Shown: positions 52,088-61,189, counted from the stretch's first letter. The stretch is DNA of 64,000 nt from Paenibacillus sp. PL2-23 (GCF_040834005.1 NZ_CP162129.1:3806001-3870000), one strand, 5' to 3'. Notes: generated by a model not told the origin, from the letters alone. Program-made: numbers and translations.

Positions 52088-53035
52088 TTAGCTGCCAGCT
52101 GTTACGACTTGGATAACGTTGCGCACGGACTGTGCCGACTTGTCGAGTGCCGCTTGCTCATCGGCTGTCAGCTCCAGCTCGATTACCTTCTCGATGCCGT
52201 CTCCGCCGATAATGGCAGGGACGCCCATAAACAGATGCTCGTAACCGTATTCGCCTTCCAAATAAGCGATGACTGGCAGTATTCTCTTCTTGTCCTTCAG
52301 CACCGCCTCGGTCATCTGAACCAGAGAAGCTGCCGGAGCGTAATAAGCGCTGCCGTTGCCCAACAGGTTGACGATTTCGCCGCCGCCAACTCTGGCGCGC
52401 TGCACGATCGCTTCGATGCGGTCAGCTGGAATCAGCTTCTCGACCGGAATGCCCGCTACATTGGAATACCGTACGAGCGGCACCATATCATCCCCATGGC
52501 CGCCCAGCACAAACCCTCGAACATCCTCTACCGATACGTTCAGCTCCTGCGCGATAAAGGTGCAGTAGCGTGCCGTATCCAATACGCCGGATTGGCCGAT
52601 GACACGATGTTTCGGGAAGCCTAGCGCCTGGAAAGCGACATAGGTCATGGCGTCTACCGGATTGCTCAGAATGATGACATAAGCGTCCGGACTGGTTGCT
52701 TTGATGCTCTCGCAGACGGAGCGAACAATTCCCGCGTTGGTGTTCACCAGATCATCCCGGCTCATGCCCGGCTTTCTGGCAACCCCGGCTGTAATGATGA
52801 CAACGTCAGAAGCCCTGGTGTCCTCGTAGCTCGATGTGCCGGTTATTCGGGCATCCACGCCCATCACTGGAGTCGCCTCCAGCATATCAAGCGCTTTACC
52901 TTTTGTGGGATTCTCCAGCGGCGCAATATCGACAAGCACAATGTCGCCAAGCTCCTTCTGAGCCAGCATCAGCGCCGTAGTCGCCCCGGTAAAGCCCGCC
53001 CCAACAACCGTAATCTTCTTACGCGTAATAGCCAT
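52088..53035 (-). CDS. mdh: Malate dehydrogenase
   Basis: 315 residues from the ATG at 53035 behind GGGAGGCAATTGGG. LDH-like malate dehydrogenase: the NAD-binding [43 protein letters not shown] (substrate Arg in the mobile loop marks MDH rather than lactate dehydrogenase), [13 protein letters not shown] and the catalytic His in GGHGDDMVP. It oxidises malate to oxaloacetate in the TCA cycle. It is the last gene of the conserved citZ-icd-mdh order, but here it is separated from icd by 460 bp that contain a repeat element. Confidence 0.96.
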   Translation of the reverse strand: MAITRKKITVVGAGFTGATTALMLAQKELGDIVLVDIAPLENPTKGKALDMLEATPVMGVDARITGTSSYEDTRASDVVIITAGVARKPGMSRDDLVNTNAGIVRSVCESIKATSPDAYVIILSNPVDAMTYVAFQALGFPKHRVIGQSGVLDTARYCTFIAQELNVSVEDVRGFVLGGHGDDMVPLVRYSNVAGIPVEKLIPADRIEAIVQRARVGGGEIVNLLGNGSAYYAPAASLVQMTEAVLKDKKRILPVIAYLEGEYGYEHLFMGVPAIIGGDGIEKVIELELTADEQAALDKSAQSVRNVIQVVTAGS

Positions 53036-53189
53036 CCCAATTGCCTCCCATCGATTCATTGATTCAATCGCGATGAAGCCAATCCTTCCGCCATGCCTAC
53101 ACGTCCGTGTTTTCTCCGTTCTTTATGCCCATGTTTTTTCACCTAAAATCTAAGAAGCCACGCTCCTCTGTTACTCCGACGTTCTTCAG

Positions 53190-53250
53190 GCGGGTGTCCA
53201 GAGGGGCGCAGCCCCTTGGGGCCCTCCCTTGGAAGGGAGGATTTGGGTGG
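53190..53250. repeat. GC-rich self-complementary segment upstream of mdh
   Basis: It contains CCTCCCTT and AAGGGAGG around two bases, and the nested GGGGCGCAGCCCCTTGGGGC. There is no T-tract and no gene. It looks like an interspersed repeat and is directly next to the inverted-end element; I recall similar strings in other Firmicute genomes but cannot verify that here. Confidence 0.45.
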
Positions 53251-53265
53251 GTTCGAATAAAGGAT

Positions 53266-53470
53266 GTTCAAAAAGCCCACTTTTGATCACGAAGCTTCAC
53301 AGGAAGCCGTCTCGACATCGAATATCGAATTCAGCCGGAAAAAGCGTATGCTTACGAAGTGTGTTTCCTCCGGAAACACTGGAGGTGCTCACGTAGCTTC
53401 CACTACGCTCCGCTCCTCACTTCCTAGCTTCATCCGATCTTCTCGGTGCTGAAAACTGACCTTTTTGAAC
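53266..53470. repeat. Approx. 205-bp non-coding element with inverted ends (MITE-like or structured repeat)
   Basis: The left end GTTCAAAAAG and the right end CTTTTTGAAC are perfect 10-bp inverted repeats; the similarity continues inwards imperfectly for about 15 bases (TTTT.AGCAC pattern). The interior contains a strong hairpin GTGTTTCC-TCC-GGAAACAC near 53370-53388 and GTAG...CTAC near 53393-53406. It has no open gene and no transposase. One end recurs at 15287-15311. The 53036-53495 gap holds this element, the GC-rich segment before it and otherwise nothing I recognise. Confidence 0.7.
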
Positions 53471-53495
53471 TCGCATTTCTAACTGTATGTGGGTA

Positions 53496-54791
53496 CTACA
53501 TGTTTTTAATGATTTCGTCAGCGAACGCCGAGCACTTCACTTCTGTTGCGCCTTCCATCAGACGGGCGAAGTCGTACGTTACTGTTTTGTTGTTGATCGA
53601 TGCTTCCATACCTTTGTAGATCAGGTCAGCCGCTTCTTGCCAGCCCAGGTGCTCCAGCATCATTACGCCGGACAGGATCACGGAGCCAGGATTTACAACG
53701 TCTTTGTCCGCATACTTCGGCGCAGTGCCGTGAGTGGCTTCGAAGATCGCGTGGCCAGTCAGGTAGTTAATGTTAGCGCCTGGAGCAATGCCGATGCCGC
53801 CTACTTGCGCAGCCAGAGCGTCGGACAGGTAGTCGCCGTTCAGGTTCAGCGTAGCGATAACGTCAAAGTCAGTTGGACGAGTCAGAACCTGCTGCAGCGC
53901 GATATCCGCAATTGCGTCCTTCACGATGATTTTGCCAGCAGCTTCAGCTTCAGCCTGAGCTTTGTTCGCAGCGTCCACGCCTTCTGCTTCTTTGATGCGG
54001 TCATATTGACCCCAAGTGAACGTTTGCTCCGCAAATTCCTGCTCAGCCACTTCGTAGCCCCAGTTTTTGAACGCGCCTTCTGTAAATTTCATGATGTTGC
54101 CTTTGTGTACCAGTGTAACCGATTTTCTGCCGTGCTTGATCGCGTATTCGATCGCAGCGCGAGCCAGACGCTTCGAGCCCTCGGAGGATACTGGCTTGAT
54201 GCCGATACCAGACGTTTCAGGGAAACGAATCTTTTTAACGCCCATCTCGTTCTGCAGGAACTCGATAACCTTCTTCACTTCCGCGGAGCCTTCCGCGTAT
54301 TCGATGCCGGCATAGATGTCTTCCGTGTTCTCGCGGAAGATAACCATGTTCACAAGCTCAGGGCGTTTAACCGGGGAAGGCACGCCGTCGAAGTAACGAA
54401 CAGGACGCAGGCAAGTGTACAGATCCAGCTCTTGGCGAAGTGCAACGTTCAGGGAACGGATGCCGCCGCCGATAGGCGTAGTCAGTGGGCCTTTGATCGC
54501 AACGATATATTCGCGGATAGCAGTCAGCGTATCGTTAGGCAGCCACTCGCCGTAAGCGTTGAACGCCTTTTCGCCGGCGAACACTTCATACCAAGCGATT
54601 TTTTTGGTGCCGTTGTAAGCTTTCTCAACAGCCGCATCAAGCACGCGTACGGATGCGCGCCAGATGTCGCGACCTGTTCCGTCGCCCTCGATGAAAGGAA
54701 TGATCGGGTTGTTAGGTACTTGCAGCACCCCGTTGTCGATTGTAATTTGCTCGCCTTCTGTTGGAAGCGCGTATTTTTCGAATTGTGCCAT
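53496..54791 (-). CDS. icd: Isocitrate dehydrogenase (NADP+)
   Basis: 431 residues from the ATG at 54791 behind TTTAGGAGG. Motifs of the prokaryotic dimeric enzyme: [43 protein letters not shown] (with the substrate-binding Ser and Arg residues), [30 protein letters not shown], and the cofactor region [27 protein letters not shown]. It converts isocitrate to 2-oxoglutarate with NADPH formation. It lies between citZ and mdh, in the Bacilli order, with a hairpin-rich repeat leader at 54810-54970. Confidence 0.97.
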   Translation of the reverse strand: MAQFEKYALPTEGEQITIDNGVLQVPNNPIIPFIEGDGTGRDIWRASVRVLDAAVEKAYNGTKKIAWYEVFAGEKAFNAYGEWLPNDTLTAIREYIVAIKGPLTTPIGGGIRSLNVALRQELDLYTCLRPVRYFDGVPSPVKRPELVNMVIFRENTEDIYAGIEYAEGSAEVKKVIEFLQNEMGVKKIRFPETSGIGIKPVSSEGSKRLARAAIEYAIKHGRKSVTLVHKGNIMKFTEGAFKNWGYEVAEQEFAEQTFTWGQYDRIKEAEGVDAANKAQAEAEAAGKIIVKDAIADIALQQVLTRPTDFDVIATLNLNGDYLSDALAAQVGGIGIAPGANINYLTGHAIFEATHGTAPKYADKDVVNPGSVILSGVMMLEHLGWQEAADLIYKGMEASINNKTVTYDFARLMEGATEVKCSAFADEIIKNM

Positions 54792-54809
54792 GATAAATCC
54801 TCCTAAAGT

Positions 54810-54970
54810 TTTTTGTAGTGCAGCGTTTAGCTGCATGAGAAAAACTGCTTCGTAAGCGTTACTTTTTGTAGTGCAGCGTTCAGCTGCATGAGAAAAACTG
54901 CTTCGTAAGCGTTACTTTTTTGTAGTTGCAACGACTAGTTGCAAAAAAAAAACTGCTTCGTAAGCGTTGC
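54810..54970 (-). repeat. Three tandem 53-54 bp double-hairpin repeats between citZ and icd
   Basis: Units start at 54810, 54863 and 54917. Each has TTTTTGTAG, a hairpin, then AACTGCTTCGTAAGCGTT, which forms a second short hairpin. In units 1 and 2 the first hairpin is TGCAGC-GTTTA/GTTCA-GCTGCA. In unit 3 it is TTGCAAC-GACTA-GTTGCAA, so both arms changed together and pairing is kept. In the mRNA sense (minus strand) the second hairpin of each unit is followed by T-rich sequence (up to ten T in unit 3), like a series of weak terminators or attenuators in front of icd. Confidence 0.9.
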
Positions 54971-55056
54971 ACGCGACACCGATTCTATGTATCGCCGGAC
55001 AGGGAAAGGAGAACAAGCTCGTCACTTGCCCTCTCCGTCATGCCTTGCAGTTGTTG

Positions 55057-56169
55057 TTAGCGTTGCTCGATTGGAATGTACTTGGCGTTTGCCGGACCTA
55101 CATAATCCGCACGAGGGCGAATCAGGCGGTTGTCCTGGTATTGCTCCAGGATATGAGCGCTCCAGCCGGATACGCGGCTGATCGCGAAGATCGGCGTGAA
55201 CAGGTCACGCGGAATTTCCAGAGCTGTGTACACCGAAGCGGAGTAGAAATCGACGTTCGGCTTGAGGCCCTTCTGGCCCGTTACAAGCTCCTCGATTTTC
55301 ACCGACATCTCGTACAGCTCCATGTTGCCTGTCAGCTTGCCCAGCTCGCGGGACATCTTCTGAAGATGCTTCGCGCGAGGGTCGCCGTTTTTGTAGACGC
55401 GGTGGCCGAAGCCCATAATTTTCACTTTGTTCGCCAGCGCGTTGCTGATATAGCTCTCGACATTGGCGGAGGAGCCAATCTCCTCAAGCATCACCATAAC
55501 GGCTTCGTTGGCGCCGCCATGCAGCGGGCCCTTGAGGGCACCGATTGCAGAGGTTACGCCGGAATAAATATCGGACAGCGTCGCTACCGTTACGCGAGCA
55601 GCGAACGTGGAAGCGTTCAGCTCGTGGTCCGCGTGCAGCACCAGCGCTTGGTCCAGCGCTTTCACCGCGACATCGGCAGGCTCTTTGCCCGTCAGCATAT
55701 ACAAGAAATTGTAGGCGATGGATACGCCTTTCTTCGGAGCTACCGGCTCTTTGCCTTCACGGATACGCGCGAAAGCAGCGATAACCGTTGGCAGCTGCGC
55801 TTGCAGCTTAATCGCTTTCAGCTGATTCGCTTCAGCAGTCATCTCGTTAGCCGACTCGTCGTACAAAGCCAGGCTGGATACTGCCGTACGGAGAGCCGCC
55901 ATGGAATTTGTGCCTTTTGGATACAGCTTGATGCCGTCAAGCACTTGCTGCGGAACCTCAGCGTACTGATCCAGCTGCTTCTGAAGCCCGTCCAGCTCGG
56001 AACGATTAGGTAGCTTGCCGTACCACAGCAGATATGCAACTTCTTCGAAGGAAGCGTGCTCTGCAAGATCGTCAATGTTAATGCCGCGGTATGTCAAGAC
56101 ACCGTCGATGATAGAGCTGATGGAAGACGTAGCCGCAACAATTCCTTCCAGACCTTTAGTTGCTGTCAT
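55057..56169 (-). CDS. citZ: Citrate synthase
   Basis: 370 residues from the ATG at 56169 behind AAAGGAGAGAG; the frame extends to 56202 without a site. Type II (dimeric, Gram-positive) citrate synthase with GLEGIVAATSSISSIIDGVLTYRGINIDDLAEHASFEEVAYLLWYGKLP, the active-site His segments LHADHELNASTFAARV and GPLHGGANEAVM, and IMGFGHRVYKNGDPRA. It condenses acetyl-CoA with oxaloacetate, the entry step of the TCA cycle. It is first in citZ-icd-mdh, with a good sigma-A promoter and a cre-like site upstream, matching catabolite control known for this gene in Bacillus subtilis. Confidence 0.97.
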   Translation of the reverse strand: MTATKGLEGIVAATSSISSIIDGVLTYRGINIDDLAEHASFEEVAYLLWYGKLPNRSELDGLQKQLDQYAEVPQQVLDGIKLYPKGTNSMAALRTAVSSLALYDESANEMTAEANQLKAIKLQAQLPTVIAAFARIREGKEPVAPKKGVSIAYNFLYMLTGKEPADVAVKALDQALVLHADHELNASTFAARVTVATLSDIYSGVTSAIGALKGPLHGGANEAVMVMLEEIGSSANVESYISNALANKVKIMGFGHRVYKNGDPRAKHLQKMSRELGKLTGNMELYEMSVKIEELVTGQKGLKPNVDFYSASVYTALEIPRDLFTPIFAISRVSGWSAHILEQYQDNRLIRPRADYVGPANAKYIPIEQR

Positions 56170-56211
56170 CGTTCTCTCTCCTTTATACTCGAAATAGTTC
56201 ATGGATTGCTA

Positions 56212-56226
56212 ATGGAAACGTTTTTG
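56212..56226. promoter_or_regulatory. cre-like site just downstream of the citZ promoter
   Basis: ATGGAAACGTTTTTG matches 13 of 15 positions of the WTGNAANCGNWNNCW pattern. It lies within the predicted 5' leader, where CcpA binding would block transcription. Medium-to-low certainty because the right arm is imperfect. Confidence 0.4.
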
Positions 56227-56240
56227 TAGCACTGTCTTTA

Positions 56241-56269
56241 ATCATAAATGATTTTCCCAATGAAGCCAA
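56241..56269 (-). promoter_or_regulatory. Sigma-A promoter of citZ
   Basis: TTGGCT (56264-56269), a 17-base spacer and TATGAT (56241-56246) on the minus strand, about 70 bases upstream of the start codon. The rest of the 56170-56479 gap holds only the cre-like site and the possible ppx promoter. Confidence 0.7.
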
Positions 56270-56402
56270 CAAATTCGGACATAAAAATGCTTTATCGGCA
56301 TCATTGATTATTTGAATCGCTTATGTACGGCAAGCCTTATTCCCCCCTGAGAAATCGGCTAGCCCGACAGCTAATTATTCCACGCATATTGAGCGATTAT
56401 AC

Positions 56403-56432
56403 TTCGATTCAGAGCCATGATTATGGTAAAAT
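56403..56432 (+). promoter_or_regulatory. Possible promoter for ppx
   Basis: TTCGAT (56403-56408), an 18-base spacer and TAAAAT (56427-56432), 47 bases upstream of the start codon. Confidence 0.4.
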
Positions 56433-56479
56433 GACGGGAAGACTACCGGCATCCACGGATCGCCGCACGGAGGTAACAC

Positions 56480-57994
56480 ATGACTGGACAACGCATAGGC
56501 ATTATTGACATAGGCTCTAACTCCGTCAGGCTCGTCGTGTACGAAAGAACCGAGAACGGAGCCCATCGCGTAGTCGATGCCAGCAAGCGCTCCGCCAGGC
56601 TAAGCGGTCAAATTGACGACAGCGGCGCGCTTGCTGAGGGCGCCTTGGCGGAGCTCATAGACACATTGCGGCATTTCATGCGCATCTGCTCTCACCACGG
56701 TATTGTGCAGATCCGCGCGGTCGCGACGGCGGCCATCCGCAATGCGACGAACCGCGATGACATCCTGCAGCGGATCAAGGGAGACACCGGGCTTGTCATC
56801 GAGCTGCTATCCGGCACAGAAGAAGCCTCCTTCGGCTTCCTCGGCATGATTAACTCGCTGAACGTCACGGAAGGCTTCCTGATCGATATCGGCGGCGGCA
56901 GCACGGAGCTGTCCCTCTTCCGCGATCGCGAGCTCATACATTCCGTTTCGTTCCCGTTCGGCTGCGTCAGCCTGAACAAGAAATTTGATTCCCGAGAGCA
57001 GCTGTCGGACGACGCTCTGCGAGCAATTGAGAACATCGTGGCGGAAGCCGTTCGCTCCCATGCCTGGATCCGGGAAGCGCCAGGCCTGCCGCTAGTGGGA
57101 GTGGGCGGAACGGTCCGGGCGCTGGGCAAGGTGCATCAAGGCGTGCACCAGTATCCGTTCGCTCAGGCCCATAATTATGAAATCACGGAGGCCAGCGTCG
57201 ACGAGCTGTTCCAGACGCTTCGCAGGCAGCCGCTGGACCGCAGACGCAAGACGCCGGGCTTGTCCAAGGACCGAGCGGACGTCATCGTCCCCGGCATCGC
57301 CGTTCTCCGCGCCATATACCGCACCGTACGAGCGAGCCATTATCTCGTATGCGGCGCAGGCCTGAGGGATGGGCTGTTCCATGCTACGCGGTTTCCGAAC
57401 CGGCCGAAGCTGGACGATCCGCTTGCCTTCAGCCTCAAAAACATTGGCGCCTTGCATACGGAAGCGCCCCGCCAGCACGTCATGCAGGTGAACCGGCTCG
57501 CTCTGGAAATATTCGACGATCTGCAGCCCGTTCATCGGTTCGATGAACGCGCGAGAACGCTCCTGGACTGCGCCTCGCAGCTGCACCGTATTGGGGCCTC
57601 GATCGAATATTACGATTATGCCCGGCATACCTTCTATCTGATCCTCCACTCCCATTTGAACGGGCTGACGCATAAGGAGATCATATTGACGGCGTGCATC
57701 GCGTCCTTCAAGAGCAAAAGCAAGGTGAAAAATCAGCTTGCCGAATTCCGCACTCTTGTCAGCGACAACGATATCGAGCTGATCTGCAAGCTTGGACTGC
57801 TTCTGCAGCTGGCGGCGTCTCTGGACCGGAGCGAGACGCAGGCCATTGGCCAGCTGACCGTCCGCACCACCGAAACGCAGATGCTGATTCGTCCGCTTCA
57901 AACAAGAGGCTCCCTGGCGGTAGAGCGCAGGGAGCTCGAAGAAATTGCGCCCGATTTCAAGAAGCAGTGGGAGCTTGAGCCTGTGCTGCTATAG
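56480..57994 (+). CDS. ppx: Exopolyphosphatase / guanosine pentaphosphatase (Ppx/GppA)
   Basis: 504 residues; ACGGAGGTAACAC precedes the ATG. The N-terminal ASKHA-type domain has GIIDIGSNSVRLVVYE, VATAAIRNATNRDD, LSGTEEASFGFLG and the phosphate loop FLIDIGGGSTELSLF. The C-terminal part (about 315-500) is the HD-like helical domain (HRFDERARTLLDCASQLHRIGASIEYY). It releases phosphate from the ends of polyphosphate chains or from pppGpp. It is convergent with polyphosphate kinase, so synthesis and degradation genes sit tail to tail. Divergent from citZ. Confidence 0.94.
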   Translation: MTGQRIGIIDIGSNSVRLVVYERTENGAHRVVDASKRSARLSGQIDDSGALAEGALAELIDTLRHFMRICSHHGIVQIRAVATAAIRNATNRDDILQRIKGDTGLVIELLSGTEEASFGFLGMINSLNVTEGFLIDIGGGSTELSLFRDRELIHSVSFPFGCVSLNKKFDSREQLSDDALRAIENIVAEAVRSHAWIREAPGLPLVGVGGTVRALGKVHQGVHQYPFAQAHNYEITEASVDELFQTLRRQPLDRRRKTPGLSKDRADVIVPGIAVLRAIYRTVRASHYLVCGAGLRDGLFHATRFPNRPKLDDPLAFSLKNIGALHTEAPRQHVMQVNRLALEIFDDLQPVHRFDERARTLLDCASQLHRIGASIEYYDYARHTFYLILHSHLNGLTHKEIILTACIASFKSKSKVKNQLAEFRTLVSDNDIELICKLGLLLQLAASLDRSETQAIGQLTVRTTETQMLIRPLQTRGSLAVERRELEEIAPDFKKQWELEPVLL

Positions 57995-58020
57995 CTGCTT
58001 CCAACGGGGCACACATATCG

Positions 58021-60087
58021 TTAGGCATGGCCTTTCCACAGCTGGATCTTCTTCGCCTCGAACTGGCTGCGGAAGGGCGTTTCACTGCGGCTCGCAACCC
58101 GCTCATACAAGCCGCTGGGCTTCAGCTCGCGAGCCTTCACGTCATCCTCCAGATTCAGACGAAGCATATTGATCAGGATCATGCGCAGCCCCGGATCGAA
58201 GACCGGACACATCAGCTCAATCCGCTTCATCAGATTGCGCGTCATCCAGTCCGCGCTGGACAGATATACCTCTTCGTCTCCTCCGTTATAGAAGTACATC
58301 ACTCTCGCATGCTCCAGATATCGGTCGACTATGCTGTAGACCTTAATATTCTCGCTGCGTCCCGGCACGCCCGGTCTCAGGCAGCAGACGCCTCTGACGA
58401 TCAGATCAATCTTGACGCCCGACTGGGAAGCCTCATACAGCTTGTCGATCATGTCCTGATTGGACAATGAATTCATCTTCGCGATGATATGGGCCGTCCT
58501 GCCGGCAAGCGCATTCTCTCGTTCGCGATCGATCAATCGGAACAGCTTCTCCCGAAGGTCGGTCGGCGCCACGCCGAACGCTTTCCATTCATAGGGAGAT
58601 GAATAGCCCGTCACCTCGTTAAATAATGCCGAGGCGTCGCCGCCGATAACGGGATGCGACGTGAACAAGCCGATATCCGTATACAACGTTGCCGTGTTGT
58701 CGTTGTAATTGCCTGTGCCCACATGAACGTACCGGCGCAGAGTGCCTTGCTCTCTTCTGACAACAAGCAATATCTTCGCGTGCGTCTTCAGACCAACCAG
58801 ACCATAGACGACATGACAGCCCGCCTTCTCCAGCTGTCTCGCCCAGGCGATGTTACGCTCCTCGTCGAATCGAGCCTTCAGCTCTACAACAACCGTCACC
58901 TGCTTGCCGGCCTCCGCCGCCTTCGCAAGCGCCTGAACAAGCGCGGATTGACCGCTTACCCGGTACAGCGTCATTTTGATAGCGAGCACATCGGGATCGT
59001 AGGCGGCCTGCAGCACAAAGTCATTCACCGCATCAAAGGACTCATAAGGATGATACATCAGAACGTCTCTTTGCCTAATAACCTCGAACATGTCGTCACT
59101 GTCGTCGAATTCTCTCGGATATACCGGCTCCATCTTCTCATAGCGCAAATTGTCGTAGCCTGGCAGACTCCCGACAAACCGCATCAGAAAGCTGAGATCC
59201 AGAGGCCCGTCGATCTCGAACAAGTTGTCCTCAATTTCGAGCTCCTCGCGAAGCGTCTCCAGCGCAAAGGGATGCATCCCCTTGGCTACCTCCAGCCGGA
59301 CCGGAATGCCCCATCTCCGTCTGCGAAGCTCTTTCTCGATCTCCTCCAGCAAATCCTCCGCGCCTTCTTCATTCAGCGTCAAGTCTGCGTTGCGGGTCAA
59401 TCGGAAGGGATTAACCGCGAACGGTGTATAGCCATTAAATAATGTATCAATAAATTGCTCAATCACATCTTCCAGCAGCACAAACTCCTGCTTCTTGCTG
59501 TTTATTCGTCCCTGCACGGGCACGAACCGGGATAAAATCGAAGGGACCTGCACAATGGCGAACAGCGGCTCCTCTTCCTCAATAGCCTCATCGCGCTTCA
59601 GCAGCACCGCAAGGTACAGCTCCTTCGTATGGACGAGCGGGAATGGACGGCTCTGGTCCACCGCCATTGGCGTCAGCACCGGAAACACAATTTCGTGAAA
59701 ATAATCCGAAATCGCCTTCTTCTGAGTGAGGTTCAGCTCTTCAACGGTACGAATGCAGATGCCTTCCTTGGCGAGGCATCTCACTACATCACGGTAGGAG
59801 CGGTACTGCTCGAACACCATGCCAGTCGCTCTTTTGATCAAACGTTTCCATAATCCCGCAGGCGTATAGCCGGTAAAATCCGTTTTGGTCAGGCCTGCCC
59901 GCATCTGATCCTGAATGCCCGCTACGCGAACGCTCATAAATTCATCCATGTTGCTTGATACGATGGACAAAAACTTTGCCCGTTCAAGCAGCGGATTCCG
60001 AGCATCCTGCGCTTCCTCAAGCACTCTGCGATTGAATTCAATCCAGCTTAAATCTCGATTCACATAAGGGGACAAGTACTTGGTCAT
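58021..60087 (-). CDS. ppk: Polyphosphate kinase 1
   Basis: 688 residues; TAGGAGGAGC precedes the ATG. The four-domain PPK1 layout is intact: N-terminal YLSPYVNRDLSWIEFNRRVLEEAQD, the head domain, and the catalytic C1/C2 domains with MTLYRVSGQSALVQALAKAAEAGKQVTVVVELKARFDEERNI, the phospho-histidine in LKTHAKILLVVRRE and the LIVRGVCCLRPGV and VYLSSADWMTRNL segments. It makes polyphosphate from ATP. It is convergent with ppx, 26 bases apart, without a clear terminator between them. The 60088-60183 gap shows nothing recognisable. Confidence 0.96.
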   Translation of the reverse strand: MTKYLSPYVNRDLSWIEFNRRVLEEAQDARNPLLERAKFLSIVSSNMDEFMSVRVAGIQDQMRAGLTKTDFTGYTPAGLWKRLIKRATGMVFEQYRSYRDVVRCLAKEGICIRTVEELNLTQKKAISDYFHEIVFPVLTPMAVDQSRPFPLVHTKELYLAVLLKRDEAIEEEEPLFAIVQVPSILSRFVPVQGRINSKKQEFVLLEDVIEQFIDTLFNGYTPFAVNPFRLTRNADLTLNEEGAEDLLEEIEKELRRRRWGIPVRLEVAKGMHPFALETLREELEIEDNLFEIDGPLDLSFLMRFVGSLPGYDNLRYEKMEPVYPREFDDSDDMFEVIRQRDVLMYHPYESFDAVNDFVLQAAYDPDVLAIKMTLYRVSGQSALVQALAKAAEAGKQVTVVVELKARFDEERNIAWARQLEKAGCHVVYGLVGLKTHAKILLVVRREQGTLRRYVHVGTGNYNDNTATLYTDIGLFTSHPVIGGDASALFNEVTGYSSPYEWKAFGVAPTDLREKLFRLIDRERENALAGRTAHIIAKMNSLSNQDMIDKLYEASQSGVKIDLIVRGVCCLRPGVPGRSENIKVYSIVDRYLEHARVMYFYNGGDEEVYLSSADWMTRNLMKRIELMCPVFDPGLRMILINMLRLNLEDDVKARELKPSGLYERVASRSETPFRSQFEAKKIQLWKGHA

Positions 60088-60183
60088 TGGGGGTGCTCCT
60101 CCTACAGGGTAACGGGTCGTCCTTATTATGACAGCTTACTATTATTGCCATATTAACGAAATGTAAACACTGAGTAAATTTGT

Positions 60184-60576
60184 CTAAAATCGGCGAATGG
60201 TGAAGCTGCCATTTCTTATCCGTTTCTCAAGCCACTGTAACACCATATGTCGAAAAAAAGGGCGTGTGATGGGCAGCAGCAGCAGCAGGCCCAATATATC
60301 GCTGAAAAAACCCGGGGTCAGCAGCAGCAGGCCCCCCGCAAATACGATAACGCCGTCAATGATCGCTCTTCCAGGCATTTGGCCCGATTGAAGCTGAAGC
60401 TGCGCCTCCCGCCAAACTTTCCGGCCTTCGGCCCGGGCGAAATATGCGCCAAGCGCGCCCATCGCCACAATAATAAAAAACGTATTCCAGCCTCCAAGCC
60501 AATCTCCGATCTGGAGAATGCTCCACAGCTCAACGACAGGCACAATCAGAAACGCTGCCAGTAACCACTTATACAT
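60184..60576 (-). CDS. FxsA family membrane protein
   Basis: 130 residues from the ATG at 60576 behind GAGGAGGGAGGAA; the frame is open to 60600. About three to four spans: WLLAAFLIVPVVELWSILQIGDWLGG, FFIIVAMGALGAYFARAEG, IIDGVIVFAGGLLLLTPGFFSDILGLLLLLPI. The LTPGFFSDILG motif is the FxsA signature. FxsA is a cytoplasmic membrane protein whose exact function is unclear; in Escherichia coli it relieves phage T7 exclusion by the F plasmid. It lies downstream of the thioesterase gene in the same direction. Confidence 0.9.
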   Translation of the reverse strand: MYKWLLAAFLIVPVVELWSILQIGDWLGGWNTFFIIVAMGALGAYFARAEGRKVWREAQLQLQSGQMPGRAIIDGVIVFAGGLLLLTPGFFSDILGLLLLLPITRPFFRHMVLQWLEKRIRNGSFTIRRF

Positions 60577-60624
60577 CCTATTCCTCCCTCCTCGTTCCAC
60601 ATGTCTGGAATTCCAAAGCGCCCG

Positions 60625-61092
60625 TCATCCCTCTCCGCATAGCACGGCATACAGCTCCGGCATGACCTTGTTCAGCCTGGCCGGCTGCCAGTCTGTATTC
60701 ACCCACACATGCCGAGTACCGCCTTCCACCAAGGGCTCTCCCGGCAGGTCCTCGCCGAAGGCCACCTCTGTCTCCGCTGGAAGCTCCGTCACTCTTCTGA
60801 CCTGTGACTGGAACGCGATTCGGAGCGGCGAACAGGACTCTATTCTTGTGCATACCACAACCAGATCGTCATACCTGGCGGGCGCGATATACTTGCAAGC
60901 CAGATCCACCACGGGAAGCAGCAAGCCCTTGCTTTCGATCGTTTTATAGTCATAGCCCGCTGCCCTTATCCATTCTGTACGTCCAATTTCGAACCACGTT
61001 ACATAATTGCCATGAAAGACGACACCCATCTGATCCGTTTCCTGATATCTGACCCGAAGCGGATGCAGCCGCCAAGCTCCGTTCACCGTCAT
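60625..61092 (-). CDS. Acyl-CoA thioesterase, hot-dog fold (YbgC/4HBT type)
   Basis: 155 residues; AGGAGGCGG is upstream of the ATG. The family motif RVRYQETDQMGVVFHGNYVTWFEIGRTEWIR contains the likely catalytic Asp of the 4-hydroxybenzoyl-CoA thioesterase group, followed by LPVVDLACKYIAPARYDDLVVV and FQSQVRR. These proteins hydrolyse acyl-CoA thioesters in the cytoplasm; the preferred acyl group is unknown. The gene lies just after the pyk terminator and 48 bases before fxsA, so the two may form a small operon. Confidence 0.88.
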   Translation of the reverse strand: MTVNGAWRLHPLRVRYQETDQMGVVFHGNYVTWFEIGRTEWIRAAGYDYKTIESKGLLLPVVDLACKYIAPARYDDLVVVCTRIESCSPLRIAFQSQVRRVTELPAETEVAFGEDLPGEPLVEGGTRHVWVNTDWQPARLNKVMPELYAVLCGEG

Positions 61093-61132
61093 GCTACGCC
61101 TCCGCCTCCTTCTCTATTCGGTGAAATGGAAT

Positions 61133-61162
61133 AAAAAGCGACGGTGACAATCACCATCGCTT
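61133..61162 (-). terminator. Intrinsic terminator after pyk
   Basis: AAGCGATGGTGA / TCACCGTCGCTT stem (one G-U pair) with a three-base loop, followed on the minus strand by TTTATT. It lies 27 bases after the pyk stop. Confidence 0.85.
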
Positions 61163-61189
61163 TCCATTGTTAAGCCATCTGCTTATATA

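Noticed and set aside
53240-53470. Small protein gene in the icd-mdh gap
   Set aside because: Short frames cross the repeat element only; no start signal and the sequence is explained by inverted structure.
53487-54806. Plus-strand frame (439 codons) opposite icd
   Set aside because: It mirrors icd almost exactly and has no ribosome site or known domain.
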